Shown here: piece by piece, positions 1 to 12,549 of the stretch
Position numbering within the stretch: position 1 is the first letter of the stretch
Layout of the letters: the number at the start of each line of letters is the position of its first letter
From: Hymenopellis radicata
Taxonomy: Eukaryota > Basidiomycota > Agaricomycetes > Agaricales > Physalacriaceae
DNA length: 64,000 nt
Direction: 5' to 3'
NCBI GenBank assembly: GCA_015501595.1
Contig: JADNRX010000174.1
Location: forward strand, 45,721-109,720
Notes under the pieces: generated by a model
What the model was told of the DNA's origin: nothing
Databases searched by the model: none
What the model saw: the letters and a program-made list of their open reading frames with translations, nothing else
Translations under genes and position numbers: made by a program

Positions 1-2460
1 CCTGTAGTCATTGTACAGGCATCTCTTGCGGTTTAGCGGGAACTGAGCTAAAGACTCAATAAGAAGGGTGCTGAGAGTGTGGACATCCACGCACTCTAGT
101 AGGTCGTCACAGAAACGATCACATCAGGAACAAAGATTACTGTCCACTTGAGTTCTGCAGGTGTCGTCGACTCGGTATAGGGACCACCGTCGGGGCCGAA
201 ACTGCGAAGGTTTCTGCACTGGAAAGAATGCAGAGAAGATTGAAGACAAACCTGCTGGTAACTCAAGGCGCTTGAAGCCCGGGTGCATCATGCCATGCGC
301 TTGAAAACAGGCAGTCTTCGGCCTATATCCAATCGTGGGTTGAAGTGGGTCTCGATGTACCGGGGACTGTCATAACAGTGCCTACAAATGCCAATGATGC
401 AACCTGTTCGGAGTGAAGAGAGTCAGCTATGATCCTGGAAAAGGTTAATAAAAGACGTGATGAAAGAGGCGACACCAACTATCTTCAAAATCTGGTAGTC
501 GGCAAAGAAAAAGCTTGTTAAGCGTTCCCGCGTCGAAGTCGTACTATTCGGGCAAGTCACGTCCAACAAAGATTCTGAAACTGTTGTGATTTGGAATTGC
601 TGCGGTCCTTTGAATGCGGTACTTGAAGTTGTGAATCGGTGCCGGAGAAACAATCTGAGTGGTCAGTGGAAGAACTGATCGGTCCGTCGGCCGATTTCGG
701 AGACGCGCCTTGACCAGCAACCACCATGATCTGGACGCGAAAGTTCACTGCCACCGCGCCGCCGCCAGTGTTGAGGAGTCTACGACGACAACGAACGAGG
801 CGCCACACCCGATTTCCCTCGCCCGACGCCATCCGACTATATGCCGCAGACGTCTAGCCCGCCTCAGTCCTGGCGTTTCCCAAAAGTAACACGCCGCTAG
901 ACGACTGCGTAGTCGCAGAGGGCTGCATAAGATCGTATCGCCGCAACATAACAGGCAGTTCGTGACTTAGAGAGAGATAAAGAGGTATGCATTCAAATTC
1001 TGACTGCTTGACACATCTCACAACTCGGATTAGAATTCGCCTGGCCCTACCCACCGGCTCGTCCAATAGCCTCGCTGTCTTACATGGCAGTCACAACATG
1101 CTGCATGATTCCATCTCCGTGGATATTTATCTAGGACGTCGACTCCCTTCACCGCCATACGAGTCGCCTGCTCAGAGCCACCACGTACCGCTGAAAGCAC
1201 GTCCATGCTCCTATCTATCGGCCTAATCCTGGAACCCGAGCCGCACTCACAATACCTCGCCGGATCTCCCAGGTGCATGGCTCTGCACACCTTCCCCAAA
1301 ACGCTTTCAGACGTTATGCTGTTCGCACCGCCGTCAGCCACATCAGCCGCGTCACCAACGCCTCTTCATCTTGGCCATGTGGTCAACTATCCCTCAGCCG
1401 GGGAGCATGATGATGCTAGCTCGCCGCCCACTCTTGCGATCCCAGTAGCGCGTGGCCCTCGCTTCGGATTTCGCGAAAGGCGTTTGCTTTTAAGTGTTGG
1501 TCCCCGCTTCCTTGCTAGGACAGCAACCCGTCATCGCTGATGGTAAGTAACCTTGAAGCTGTTTTTCCCTACATGGAAATTCATGCCCAAACCTAGAAAC
1601 TTCCTTTGGTACTTGCACATCCTCTACGACGCATACAACGACGCCTGCTTCCGCATTTTACAACCCTCCCTTCGACTCATCTCCACCTAATCCAAGGCCA
1701 TCGTCCTTCATATCTCCTTCCATCTCTGCCGCTGGCAGCGTGATTCGCACTTAATCTCCCGCCATTATTACGTTCGAATCGAAGCATGCATTGATGCTTG
1801 TCCCTCATTCCGAAGAACCCTGCCCCGGTGATCCAAGCCATACAATTGAGGGTTCCGACATACACTTCTTCGAGATGGCGACGAAGGGGGAAATGATCAA
1901 TTCATACTATAGGTACTACGTCTACGGCACGTCCTGGTATGATTCATTTGAGCAGCTATGGCCCACCCTTACTCTTCTACTTCGCCAATAAATAAAAGCC
2001 TGTTGACGAGTGTAATGGAACCATTTACCAATCCGTTGACGGACGCGCGACAATGGAGGATTACGCGACATTGTCTGACGACTAGAGCGGCGCCTGCACA
2101 AGTGCGTCAAATAGGAGTTCATCTTGCCACACTGTTGTGATAGCGGATGGGGTATCAGCGTTTTCATGTAGGGATGCGATGCACGTCTAGCTGCGAAGTG
2201 GCGGTCGGGCACGCAAGCAGGCGGACGCCTGTACTGCGTATACATACTAGGACAAGTGGAAGACGGATACGATGTCCAACGAGCTTTGTTAGATGGCGAG
2301 GATAAGGTGACCTTCATTATAAGAACAAGGGAAGCAAAATTAAACGAACAATAGCCCAGCACGTGGCCAATCCGCAGCTTGGCTTTACATCGAACGCGTC
2401 AGTCCTAGCCAGGTAGGCCAATTTCCTTAATATAGTTGACCTCTTCTGACAGTTATCGTA
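1..2460. other. No recognisable gene
   Basis: Short open frames occur on both strands, but none has a domain signature, a plausible splice chain or codon use that stands out. I see no repeat structure either. Treated as intergenic. Confidence 0.5.
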
Positions 2461-2469
2461 GGAAACACA

Positions 2470-2778
2470 GGGACTGTCCTATATCTCGTCTTCCCTTCGA
2501 TATTCTTTTCGGCATTCTTCGATATCGCGACGTACAGGCCGCTACATCCTAGCAGCCTTGAGCCTTCGACATCCTCACCATGGCTTCTCTCCCATGTGTG
2601 TTCTTCCTGGCGTAAAGTGGCGCTATCCGCTCCTGTCCTTTGGTCCACCATCGTACGCGCACCAGAAATCTTGGCCGAATATCTGCGGCGGTCTAAGTGG
2701 TCGGCAACCGTGCGGTCTACTTACCGTGTAAGATGGTCAAGATGGTCTCTAGGCTTGTCGCTGATGGTCCCAGAATGA
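2470..2778 (+). pseudogene. F-box-type protein fragment
   Basis: An open frame of about 100 codons contains LSHVCSSWRKVALSAPVLWS followed by LAEYLRRSK. This is the helix-turn-helix core and linker seen after the F-box in many agaricomycete F-box proteins (a 'H-V-C-x-x-W-R-x-V-A-L-x-x-P-x-L-W' pattern). Such proteins are substrate adaptors of SCF ubiquitin ligases. The frame ends after about 30 more residues, with no leucine-rich C-terminal part, so only a fragment remains. The N-terminal LPxEI motif is not clear and no start could be fixed. It could be an exon of a poorly preserved gene, but a relic is more likely. Confidence 0.45.
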
Positions 2779-2933
2779 GCAGTGTGATGGGATCAGCGAA
2801 CAAAGTCACCTCGTACGATTGGAGACAGCACAGATCTAAAATGATAGGTGCTGGACGGTCATGCTGATTTAGACCCCTTATGAAATCCTGCAATACATAA
2901 TAATTCACTTTCCCAGATACGTACAAAGGTGTT

Positions 2934-4110
2934 CTACTCCCAGTATGTCAGCCACTCCTCGTAAACCACCCTTTTCTCCCTGGCCGGCAACTGATTCCAT
3001 ACCAGCTGTAGATCCTTGAACAGCTTGATATTCAGCCGAAATTCCTTACATAGGATATGCTCCGTCGTGAATAAATTGAAGTTCATGCGTTCCTGTAGAA
3101 CCTCTGGAATGAGATTCTTGATGTAATCATGCACCTCGAAGAATGCAACTGCTGCCTCCGCTGCCGTTGTCGGTTCGATTCCCAACCTCCTCAGACCCTT
3201 CATTGCTCCAGCTGTCTGTAAATCACCAATCAGCAGCTCACCCATCTCTAAGGGAGTTGGGAATTCAGCTGCTCCGGCTATGGCGTAGTCCGCTGCCAGT
3301 AGATATCCCTGCAGCGCTCCCAATCCAGGAAATGCCTTCGTCTTTCGCTTTCGTTTTCCTATTCCTGAGATTGCTACCCTTCCTTTTTTAAATAGCCGAT
3401 ACAACCAACCGAACGCAGGTTTCTCTTTCTTCAGCAGCCAGTCTGTGAGCTCTGCTTTCTGCACTGCTGTCCAATAGTCCACAGCTGCTGCAGGATGTCG
3501 TCGTGTCCATGATCCGTAGGCGCATCCGTCTGCGAAGTACATGTCCACCTCATTGTCGGACAGCGTATTATCCAGATTATGTCGCTGTCTTGCGTCCAAG
3601 TATATATCGTTCCAGTGATTCCAATCGTGAAAGAAGATTTTCCGCTCAGTAGAGAGGAAGGAAGAGTTATGAGTGATACCGCGATAAATCAGTGCACTGA
3701 ATAGGCCTGACTGAGTATATAGATTTGTCGGTGAAAATGGTCCGTTCTCTGCAAGAATACACTGTCGGGAGACCGCCAAATCACGCCACGGGATCTTTTT
3801 GTCGCTCATAGACTGCATATGCATAATTAACTTGCTGTAGCAGCGTCGATACTTGTTGAGCGATGGTGATGAAGACGTCGTTGGCAGTGGGACTGAGAAA
3901 AGTGGATTGCGAGCAAGTGGATAGTATGGCTCTAGCAGATTACGAAGATGAGAGAGATCGGAAGGTGAATGCGCTGGCCCATTTGAGGCTGACGGATCTG
4001 CCCACATGCCGGTAGATGAAACTGATAATGGCTGTACATATGAGATCAACAGTAGTTGTTTTCGCAGAACAGAAGCCTCCTACCATAGGTCCAATTGGAA
4101 GGGCTTGCAT
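2934..4110 (-). CDS. Hypothetical protein, two exons, about 374 aa
   Basis: I do not recognise the family. The chosen start is the ATG at 4110. Exon 1 (4084-4110) encodes nine residues. A 52-nt GT-AG intron (4032-4083) follows in phase 0, then one long open exon (4031-2934) runs to a TAG. The second exon also has its own in-frame upstream ATG at 4049, but the spliced start reads better. The protein has no obvious signal peptide or membrane segment. It is rich in Trp/Tyr in the middle, has a basic patch (GKRKRKTK) near residue 235 and a helical, Leu-rich C-terminus. It is the cleanest non-transposon single-copy reading frame in the left third of the window and shows no frame break, unlike the genes from 6.9 to 23 kb. 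Confidence 0.6.
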
Positions 4111-4149
4111 CTGAGTGTCGGATTCGATGGCGGAAAAAGGCAAGGAGGG

Positions 4150-6950
4150 CCTAACAGCTAGAAATAGTCTGACTGAGGTCTCACCCGCTGAGTCAAGGGT
4201 GAGACAACAGTGAGTCTAACATCTGATCGATGATGCGTAGTAGTATTAGTATTACACCCAAGAGGTCCCCTCGAGGACTGGGCGGCCAACACAGATACAT
4301 CATGAGCAATGTGTAAAATACCCGAACCCAACAACGAGAGTCTTCGTTGTGTAGCTAATCTGAGCCCGTCGGTGCGACAATGGGTACGGCCCCGCTCTGA
4401 TGATCAATGGTGCGCGACACGGACGTCCCGCGGCACCATAAAAGGGCCTAAAGAATAACTGCAAGGGCGCGCCAACGTGTGTTGTTCCTTGCAGCCTGCT
4501 CTAACAGCAGCGTACTGCGAGCGGCGGCAACGGTGAACCCAAACAATGTCTCAGCTTGGCAAGCAACGTCGTCGAGTACGGCGGGTGCGTCAAAAACCCA
4601 GGAGGAAAAAAGCTACCGCTTTCCCCGATTACGTGCAAGACCAAGCCTACGAATGAGGACACGTCTGCCTAGTTGGGGAATGAGGTGTCAAATGTGTCGG
4701 GTTGGCAGTGACGATGCCGACGTGTGGACTGTACCCAATATCAGCAGAGACGGCTAGTGTTGACCACGTACCTTCAAATCCAATGTTCCCTGATCTTGCT
4801 AAGGTATGTCGACCGAGTTGCGCAGCGTTGAACGAGTCTCATATATGTCGCGTACATGATGGTATGCTTGCTATCTTCACTCTGCATATGAAAACACTGC
4901 CTGTACTCTACCGCCGGCGTTCCTCTGTGGGACCGTGCCGTGTATCGACTTCCTTCCTTCCTTCCTGACGGATAGGGAATATATTTTACTGATTCCCTGG
5001 AGATTCATGCAACTTCGATTTATTTACTTCTGTAGCGTTAGCCAAACAGACCCGGAAATATAAAGCCGCCTGAGCCGATTTTACACTTTAGATTCGACCA
5101 GTGCACCATTAGGTCACTAGTAGTTGTCGTCTCTCCGGAGTGCGGTCAGTTTCTACCTCTTTCCTTCAGTTTCGCCTGCTTACGTTTTTGACAGCCGATG
5201 CAGGCCGATCTTCGTCAGGCGGTTGTCGCGCGGAAGGCGCTGATGTTGTAGCCGAAAAGCTACTCGTACGTGTCATCGTTGTCTCGATTTTCCTTCCTTC
5301 TTGATATTCTCCGTTCAGCGTTTCGCGCTCCCTGCTAGGCCCTCCCAGTGCACCGCTCTCGCGAGCTGCTGCGTGCACTTGTGTGGACGCTGAAGTATCT
5401 GGGCGGTATGTTTTCACTAGCCTCGAATTGACTGCCATCTAACATATTCAATAGAGGGAAATCCCTGCCTAAGACTCGTCGGAATGTGGATGACGCTGCA
5501 TTGCAGAACGTCCTTACTCGGATGGGTTCCCAGAAAATCAATTATCCCAGGCCATCTATGTCCATCGCTTGGTCACTCCCTGTCAAGAATAGTGGTGACC
5601 GTTGCTCCCGTCGTTTACGTTCTCCTTGGTCAATGCATGATGTTCGTGAGTATATGTTGGATGTATGTGCAGTCTGTTTCCAAAGCTAGTCTTGCAACCG
5701 GTTCTTCCAGTAGCAAGGTCGTGGTGTCAGCTGGATCTTGAACGTTCTTGCTACATTCGGGCATCTCGCGCGACATGCTTCTTCGACTAGACATCCGCTG
5801 GATCAACTGGCGGCGGCATGCTCTCAGTCTTGCATAATGTATGCAAAGGCAGGGTTTCCATATCCAGTCAATTAGCGTGTCGACTGCCTCCCGCTGGATC
5901 TGCGTGGCCATTCTCATGTATCGAGGGCCCAACAGTAATCATTTCAACCATCTCGCGCCACTATCGTCTTGCCGGGTGCCACACTAAACCTTCATCAATG
6001 TAATGACTAGGGAGCTTACTATAGGACCGCGGGGAGATGTACATCTGAAGTACGTTTCTGCATCTCCCTTTTGACCCGAATTTTGGTAAACATGTAGGAG
6101 GGAGACTGGAATCATTTTGCGATCTGCATGTAAGGGGCTTGCCTTGTCGGGAACCGTATCTGAAGCTGACCGCACCGTTGTGATTCTGATCAGTGCACAC
6201 AACATCTCACTCTACACATGGTGTTATGTATGATACTTCCTCCCTCAACAGTGAAAATTCTAAGTGCCAAACAACGCAGCTCTCTTCATTGACGGATGAT
6301 GTACAGGTATTACAGTTCGAGTAATAAATTACAGGTATAAGGCTACAGATCAAAAGGGTGATGTAAATGCTTTGATATCATATCTCTCCTGGTCCAATGC
6401 TACGTAACGCATTTGTCCGACACCCGTCGTACATGGCGAGTCCTATCAGGGGGTCCTTGTCCAGGTCCATCGCCGCATCCTTCATCCGCTGAAGGATATC
6501 GATATCCGGGCGGTTCATCGCTATTATTCAGCTTGGTGCAGTCCGCATGCGATGTACACCCCATCCCTCTCCGAAACGACGGCGCGCAGGCGAGTATCTT
6601 GGCCGCATAAACAGACAGTGAGTGGTACCCGCACCACACATGCACATTCTGCGCACGCGTTAGCGGAGAATGGGGCTCTATCCGCTGCGCGGCGGATAGA
6701 ATGGGTTCTAGGGACACCATATGGACATAGTACGTGTGACTGAGAAGATGCTGCAGGCGTCAGGATTCCCTAAACCCCATTTCGATAGCGGGAATGGGCG
6801 AGAGCTGCCTTCGGAAGAGCCGCGAGAGCCACTGTGACTGGACAGAGTGTGAAAGGGTGTCGTCATCGCAGATGAACGCGAGCTTGAGGAGGCACACAAA
6901 GATCTCGGCAGAGGCGAAGCGTAATGGTCGGTTCTCGGTCGTGAAGACAG
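4150..6950. other. Intergenic, no recognised gene
   Basis: Only short overlapping frames. One plus-strand stretch near 5480-5690 and one minus-strand stretch near 5630-5900 are open for 65-90 codons but carry no motif I can name. No repeat structure was noticed. Confidence 0.4.
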
Positions 6951-7777
6951 CGGTGCGTACCCTGATGTTGCCGTAATGGAAGGACATCTCCGCGACGCCT
7001 TTGTCACCCCATATCGTTACCCTCGATGGATCTCTGCCGAATTTGGTGATCTGCCATCAACATCAGAACATACATGCTCCTGTACCCACTGAAGCGCAAG
7101 CTGCTAGCCCAACAATCCAGCATTCAGTGCAACATTCCGAGGCGATACAGCAAGAATCCCACGACCGTCCCCGTCCTCTCCGCCTTCGACTTGTCGCATT
7201 CCGTAGATAAGGTCGTCGCCGTTGAAGAAGCTGAAGCCAACAGCATTTTCGATGAAGCCAGTAATATATCCGCCTCCGTGAATCCACACGATAACAGGGG
7301 CCGTTTTGACCGGGGACGTACACACTAAGAGCATGGTGAGTGAGCGCTCCAGAGAACGAAGTAGGGTACGTACTTGAGAAATTCCGATGCGAGAGTAAGG
7401 TCGCCGAATGGCGGCGTATCGATCTTGCCATCCTTTCCGTCGGAGAGAAGGTAGCTTGACGCCATTGCGGCCGTGCTTTGTTATCTTCAAGAGGGTATAA
7501 AGCGCTTCTTGTAGGCGGCTGGGGTGCGTTGAATCGCAGAGGCCTGAGACGCGTCAGTTGAATGGTATCCAGGCCAATGAGCCACATACCTATGGGGGGA
7601 GCAGCATATCGAATATCAAAGAACTGTGCGTTATTGAAAAATGTCGGGTCCCATATCCAATAATTAGCGTATCCTAAATCGACCACAGGAACATATGCCT
7701 CAGGCTCTGCAGATTGTGCTGATGACGGCGAGCAAAATAAAGGCAATAACACGGAGAGGAAGCCTGATGGAAGACAT
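6950..7777 (-). pseudogene. Carboxylesterase type B (lipase-like) remnant
   Basis: Pieces of a secreted type-B carboxylesterase appear in order on the minus strand. A signal peptide starts at the ATG at 7777 (MSSIRLPLRVIAFILLAVIS). A shifted frame then reads VVDLGYANYW and IRYAAPPIG. Further on come APVIVWIHGGGYITG (the oxyanion-hole HGGGY), FNGDDLIYG, LALQWVQEH and DPSRVTIWG. The family hydrolyses esters with a Ser-Glu/Asp-His triad. The nucleophile elbow after VTIWG, normally GESAGA, reads GDKGVAE, so the catalytic serine is missing. At least two frame changes cannot be explained by normal introns, and the C-terminal two thirds of a usual 500-550 aa enzyme were not found. A dead copy is the best reading. 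Confidence 0.7.
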
Positions 7778-7979
7778 GCCGTCAGTATCCCAAAGTCACG
7801 AGTGTCGTGTTGAGGTACCATTATGTATATTCCTGATAATCGAGTGGACACGAAGCCGCACGTTCAACCGACTTCGCTTTTTGTGTCATTTCCTTTCCAG
7901 CGATTCATGATAGGGCCAGAGGTATCGTGTTGTTTGAACAGTGAAAATAGCAAGGGATTATGCATGGAAGAGTAATGAT

Positions 7980-8690
7980 TAAGTATGTCCAGGCAGGGTG
8001 TCGTCCATGATACATGTCTTGTATCTCTGTCAGCGCCGTACAACGAACAGAATGAAGAAGGAACTCACGAAAAACCCGACCACTTGATCCTACACCACAT
8101 CCTATCCGGAATCAGCTTCTCTTCGAAGAAGATTTCTGCTGCGACTCGACGAGCGTGCGCACGAGATCCTTCTTCCGTATACGGTATAGCAACAATAAGG
8201 GCTAAAGCGTCCTTGGCCGCAGGGTTGGCGCCCATTTCGAGGAGGTAGCGTATGAGCGGAAAGAACGAGGCGTGCACAGCCATTGTTAACACGAATCTGC
8301 TAAGGGCATTGACGTTGAAACGGGTATGACGGGGTGTGCCTCGTTTAGGCAGAGAAATGGAAGGGGCTCATCCGCGTCTGGGTACGGTCGTTTACGGGCG
8401 TCTAGCCTTCGGAAAAGGTGTTTGGGAGCTCGGTAGTTTAATGTAGATTCGCAGCAGCGGCACAGCGCGTGCATATGATGGCGACGACTGGAAATGTGCG
8501 GAGGCGGCATCGGAGGACCTTGGATTAGAAATTGGGCGGCCAGTCCATGGGATCCGTGATGCTTCTGCGCGGAATGTACTGCGTTCGGAATGAGTTGGTG
8601 CTGGAGTCGAATATGGTTTTGAGGTGACGGAAGGCGGATGGGAGGTGTTCGGAAAGGGCGAGTAGTTGGATGGGGTATAAAAGCTATCAC
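7980..8690 (-). pseudogene. Ankyrin-repeat type protein, frame-broken
   Basis: The minus frame around 8065-8360 reads RFNVNALSRFVLTMAVHASF, then LIRYLLEMGANPAAKDALAL. This is an ankyrin-like helix pair with the G-A-N/S-P-x-A-K-D turn typical of an agaricomycete F-box/ankyrin family. Upstream (about 8480-8650), another frame reads SEHLPSAFRHLKTIFDSST and ITDPMDWPP, which fits the preceding part of the same family. The two segments are not in one frame and no intron clearly joins them. The C-terminal end runs into a TGA after IKWSGFS. I infer a decayed or indel-damaged copy of a regulatory or ubiquitin-adaptor type protein. Confidence 0.45.
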
Positions 8691-8699
8691 GGCGGTCAG

Positions 8700-9700
8700 C
8701 TAACGCCTTGAATAGAAATAATCACGCACTTCTAGAGGCAACCGTTCTGATCCGAAGGACATTTACAAGACATTGACATGTTTTTGTCGTGTTCCAAATC
8801 GAACTTTGCATCGTGGTTGATGCTGGCTTGCGAGAACAAAGTCCCTAGGGGTACGCGTCAATACACATTTACACATTTACTGCTATGAACGCATGCGTAC
8901 TCGTCTTCCTCGCGATCGTTAAGGAATTGGACTACAACTTTCGTCCTCTCAACTGTACATAAAGGTTTAAAAAGAGGTTGCGCAATATGAACTGGACAAC
9001 TTACAGCGGCTGGGAGGGAGGACTTTGGAGAATGGCTGCGGAACGACAACCTGATTTTGTCCAGCTTGCCATCACATTGTGATGGTAGCATGGAAAGAGG
9101 CGGGGCCGCAAATCGCGATTGGTGGAACTTCCGGCCCGAAAGAAAGCGGAGTCTAGTACTCTCTCAGTCTGTCAAGAGTCGAAACCGCAGACTAAGCAAC
9201 CAGGTCGCTGTCTCAACTGGTCGGTCACCTCCTTGCGTCCACGCAGGTTGAACGAGCAGACTCGGTCCCAAAAATTTCCAACAAAGCAAAATTGACTGCC
9301 AATTCCGTCGACGCAGACTCGTCCTCACTGCGACCTCCGTACCTCGCCCACAGTGTACTAGGAGGATTTATAAAACCTTGATATATGTAGACGAGTACGT
9401 CGGGTGATGCCCAGGGTTAGTCTCAAAATGCGTGAAGACAGTCATTCCTAGTACTACCACTACTAACTCGACAGTCCGAGCCTCCGAGGTTTGTGAACAC
9501 ATCGAGATATTTTTATAATCATACAGCCTACACGATAATAAAGAAACAACAATATTCATAACAGCAGAAACCGACAACCCAAATTGAAAGGAAAGTAACA
9601 TAAAAATAGTAGAACCCCGAACTATCTGTGACCGCTCTTTCGGCTCTGACAATCACGCTGCCGAGCCATCTCGAGGGGCTTCGACGACGAATCCATGGAC
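8700..9700. other. Intergenic between ankyrin remnant and BRCT gene
   Basis: No gene recognised. The AT-rich stretch at 9360-9620 may hold the 3' end of the neighbouring minus-strand BRCT gene. Confidence 0.4.
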
Positions 9701-11700
9701 TCACAAAGCCCCCACAACTCCGAGTCGTCCAAACGAGAAGATGATCACACCCTGATCTTAATGGACGTCAGTGAAGAGTAAGAAACAAAATTGGACCGAC
9801 TTACCTTGGGATCAACACCACTAGGGAATAAGTCAGATATGTCGAGGAGGTGCTCTTCCTCAGCGACGTGTTCCATCTGAATGACACATGCTATAACCCA
9901 AGAGAGTCGCACTACAAGCGGCTTCGGCTCAGCGGCTCTATGCCAATGTCAGCATGCGTGGAAAAAACATAGACAGCCGTTGACTCACTTCCACTTGGAT
10001 ACGGTGTTAAAGGAGCCATTCCTGAAGACGATATGGGTGCAAGTCGGGGTGAAGTTCTTGAAAACCTGGTGATGGCTCAACATCAATGCAATGAAAGAAT
10101 GAGTGAGCAACGAACCTTTGCAAAGCTGTTCCAAGAATCCCACAAATGCTTCTCCAGAATCCCGCGACGTATCTGCATCCCTCACATCGACAAACACCCT
10201 CACGTGAGACAGAACAGTCAATCCACTCTTCCGCTTACTGCTCGCGCTGCCCAGGCCTCTCCGCGGAGCTGTAGCTGATGGACCCGTCGCTTCCCTAGCT
10301 TGTCGCAGATTATCGAATGCTTCAGCCGTAGACACCCTCATCGGCTTCTCCGGCGAAGCTTCTTTCCTGTTAAGGGTGCGATCCAATATGACCTTGAGTT
10401 CGTCGTCCTTCGTCCTCGCCCTTAGTGACACCAGCCTCGCCCTATTGTCGCTCTCACTGAATGAGTCGTCATCCTCGGTCAGGTCAATAACGACTCTAAC
10501 GGGACTATCCGCTACGGCCGCCGGAGGCGTCTTCTGACTCGCCGTGTGGGTTGCGTTGTTGGGAAATAAGGACTTGACACGGCCGGTCAGCATACGCTTC
10601 CCAACATGGTTCGCCTCATTCGAACGCGCAGAGCTAGGACCCGCCTTGTCGCGAAGGGCGGACTCACGTGTGATGGAACGCTGCAACGCGGGTGCTGAGC
10701 GGGGAACTCCAGGAGGACGGAGGACAGCGGGTGTATGAGACATCATTGAGCTGTTGAGCTCGTTAGCCTTCCTGTAGTATTGATTGAGCAGTACTTTGGC
10801 GTCCGTTTGTAATGCGTAAGTTTCTGCAAACAGGACATCGTCAGTAACCTTATCGAAGACCAAAAAGAGAAGGATACATACCCGCAGGCCGTGTAGTATG
10901 TGTGCTAGATCTGGCAAACTTGGAAGGAGATCTGAAAGAACCTTTAATGGGCAATTTCGGTGGTGCAGCTGTTTTCGCTAGACTCGATTGAGTAGGTTTC
11001 GCGAAAGAAGGAAGCTTCGCGGGAGTCTGGGGTACTCGAAGAGTCGAAGTCGCATGGCCAGATTCTTCTGAATCTGAGAGCGGCGACCACCCTTTTCGAA
11101 AACCAGTCTTCTTCGGGGAAGCCTGCGCAGCCGAAATGAGAGCTTTCTGCCTGGACCACTGTGGTTGTCGGTGCTATCGAACAAGAAATGAGAAATTATA
11201 CCAACGCAGAAGAGATGGCTTTATTTACCTTGACCAGCCTTCTTTGCCTGTTGGTGAATCTGAGAAACAGGATTGAACTTGGGGAGCGAAGAGAAGGAAG
11301 CAGAGATCAGCATGGCGGTTGTGGAAGAGGGAGCTGGGCGGGGAGTAGAATCGACGTCCATAGCGGAATCCTATATTTTTAGATTGTAAACCATTGCCAG
11401 GATGAAGATAGCATATACTCACATCGGTAGAAGCATTACCCGCTGGCACTGGGGTTTCTGGAAGTGGCGGAAGCGGGGACATCTCGAGGTCGTTATAGGA
11501 TGACATTCCCGCCGTATTCTTATAATCGCCTTCGATATCACCGCCCTCTGCCCTCAACCGTTTGGCAGAAGAAAAGTCGGATCTGATAGCATCGTTGGAC
11601 GCATACTGGTTGACCCCCCCCCCCGCGGCGATGCGGCTCGCTTCCTGCTAGGCGACTGGTTAAAGAGGAGCCCAACATCGGATTTCGCTGCGTCGGGCAT
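9701..11700 (-). CDS. BRCT-domain protein (DNA-damage / checkpoint type), frame-broken
   Basis: Proposed exons: 11700-11423, 11370-11229, 11173-10882, 10823-9989, 9937-9805 and a short last exon ending near 9701. The start ATG at 11700 gives MPDAAKSDVGLLFNQSPSRK. The first 450 or so residues are Ser/Pro/Lys-rich and probably disordered, with a cyclin/CDK-like SP pattern and an acidic motif (IDLTEDDDSF) near a possible SUMO-interaction site. The C-terminus is a BRCT fold: HVRVFVDVRDAD, then CTHIVFRNGSFNTVSKWK, then after a 51-nt intron LSWVIACVIQMEHV with the conserved Trp of BRCT helix 3. The layout resembles microcephalin-like or fungal checkpoint proteins. Two single-base frame problems exist: a run of eleven C at 11614-11624, and one near 11147. 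They could be sequence errors in a real gene or true decay. The exact last exon is uncertain. Confidence 0.65.
11614..11624. repeat. C11 homopolymer inside BRCT gene
   Basis: Eleven consecutive C (G on the coding strand) lie within the first exon of the BRCT gene. The reading frame before the run and the one after it are both open and protein-like but are out of register by one base. Confidence 0.85.
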
Positions 11701-12099
11701 TGTGGTCGGTGGTCGCTCCAATTGCAGGCAAGTGCACGCGTCCTTCAAGGGAGAGCGATCGATGGGTAGATGGAGCAAGTAAGGTAACGTGAGCTGGGAG
11801 GTGTCCGCAAGGAAAGCGGCCAGCGGCAATCACCGTTGGAATATTCGAGATCGACAAAGCGAGAGACGACGGCGGGATGGCCTTCGGGTGCACCGGTCTA
11901 GAGAACGGCGTACGTTAGACGGAGATTATACGCAATAGGCAGAGGTATGAAGTCGATATCCAGGAGGTTTGAAGGTGTTACGAGACGGGAGAGATCGGCA
12001 CAAGAAACGACATGGCGGTACGTTGAGAAGGACGTCCATCACAGCTCGCCCAATGAGGAAGTTGATCCTCTGCCTTCTACCACGACCACCTCTAACTTG

Positions 12100-12545
12100 G
12101 ATTCTCGCACTCGATGCGTCGGCCGGCGTCAAAGGCGGCGTCTGTTAAGGCGGCGTCGAGAGCCGCGTCTGTGAAGCCGTCCAACAAGCGAGCCTGCATC
12201 CCGCGCGGCCAGCAAGAAGTCTGCGTCGCACGTAGGGAGCAAGAAACCATCGTCCAAGGTGCGTTTCGTCTACATTTCATTCATGTCTTCCCTTCCCATC
12301 CATCCATGCATACACGTCCATCTTGCCGCGTGTGTGCGCCCATGTATCTAGACATTTCGCCTTCTTTATCTGCACCTTTCCTTCCTGCAGTCGCTAATTC
12401 ATTCCTTTTTCCGTTTCCTCCTCTAGGTCGCAGTCACGGAGCTCGCTGCTGTCCTTCCCCCCGTGGAGGAGACCATTTGCCGAAGAGCCAGAAGAGGAGG
12501 TAGAGCCTGGCAGAGGCTGCTGCTGCTGCTGAGGAAGAGTCCGAG
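12100..12545 (+). pseudogene. Possible Ala/Lys- then Glu-rich protein relic
   Basis: One frame reads KAASVKAASRAASVKPSNK. The adjoining frame reads SRAASKKSASHVGSKKPSSK and ends at a plausible donor (AAG|GTGCGT). After a C/T-rich stretch ending in CTCTAG, frames alternate between TELAAVLPPVEET and AEEPEEEVEP. The pieces look like one low-complexity basic-then-acidic protein with two or three frame shifts. I cannot name a family. It could be chance low complexity. Confidence 0.25.
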
Positions 12546-12549
12546 GTAA

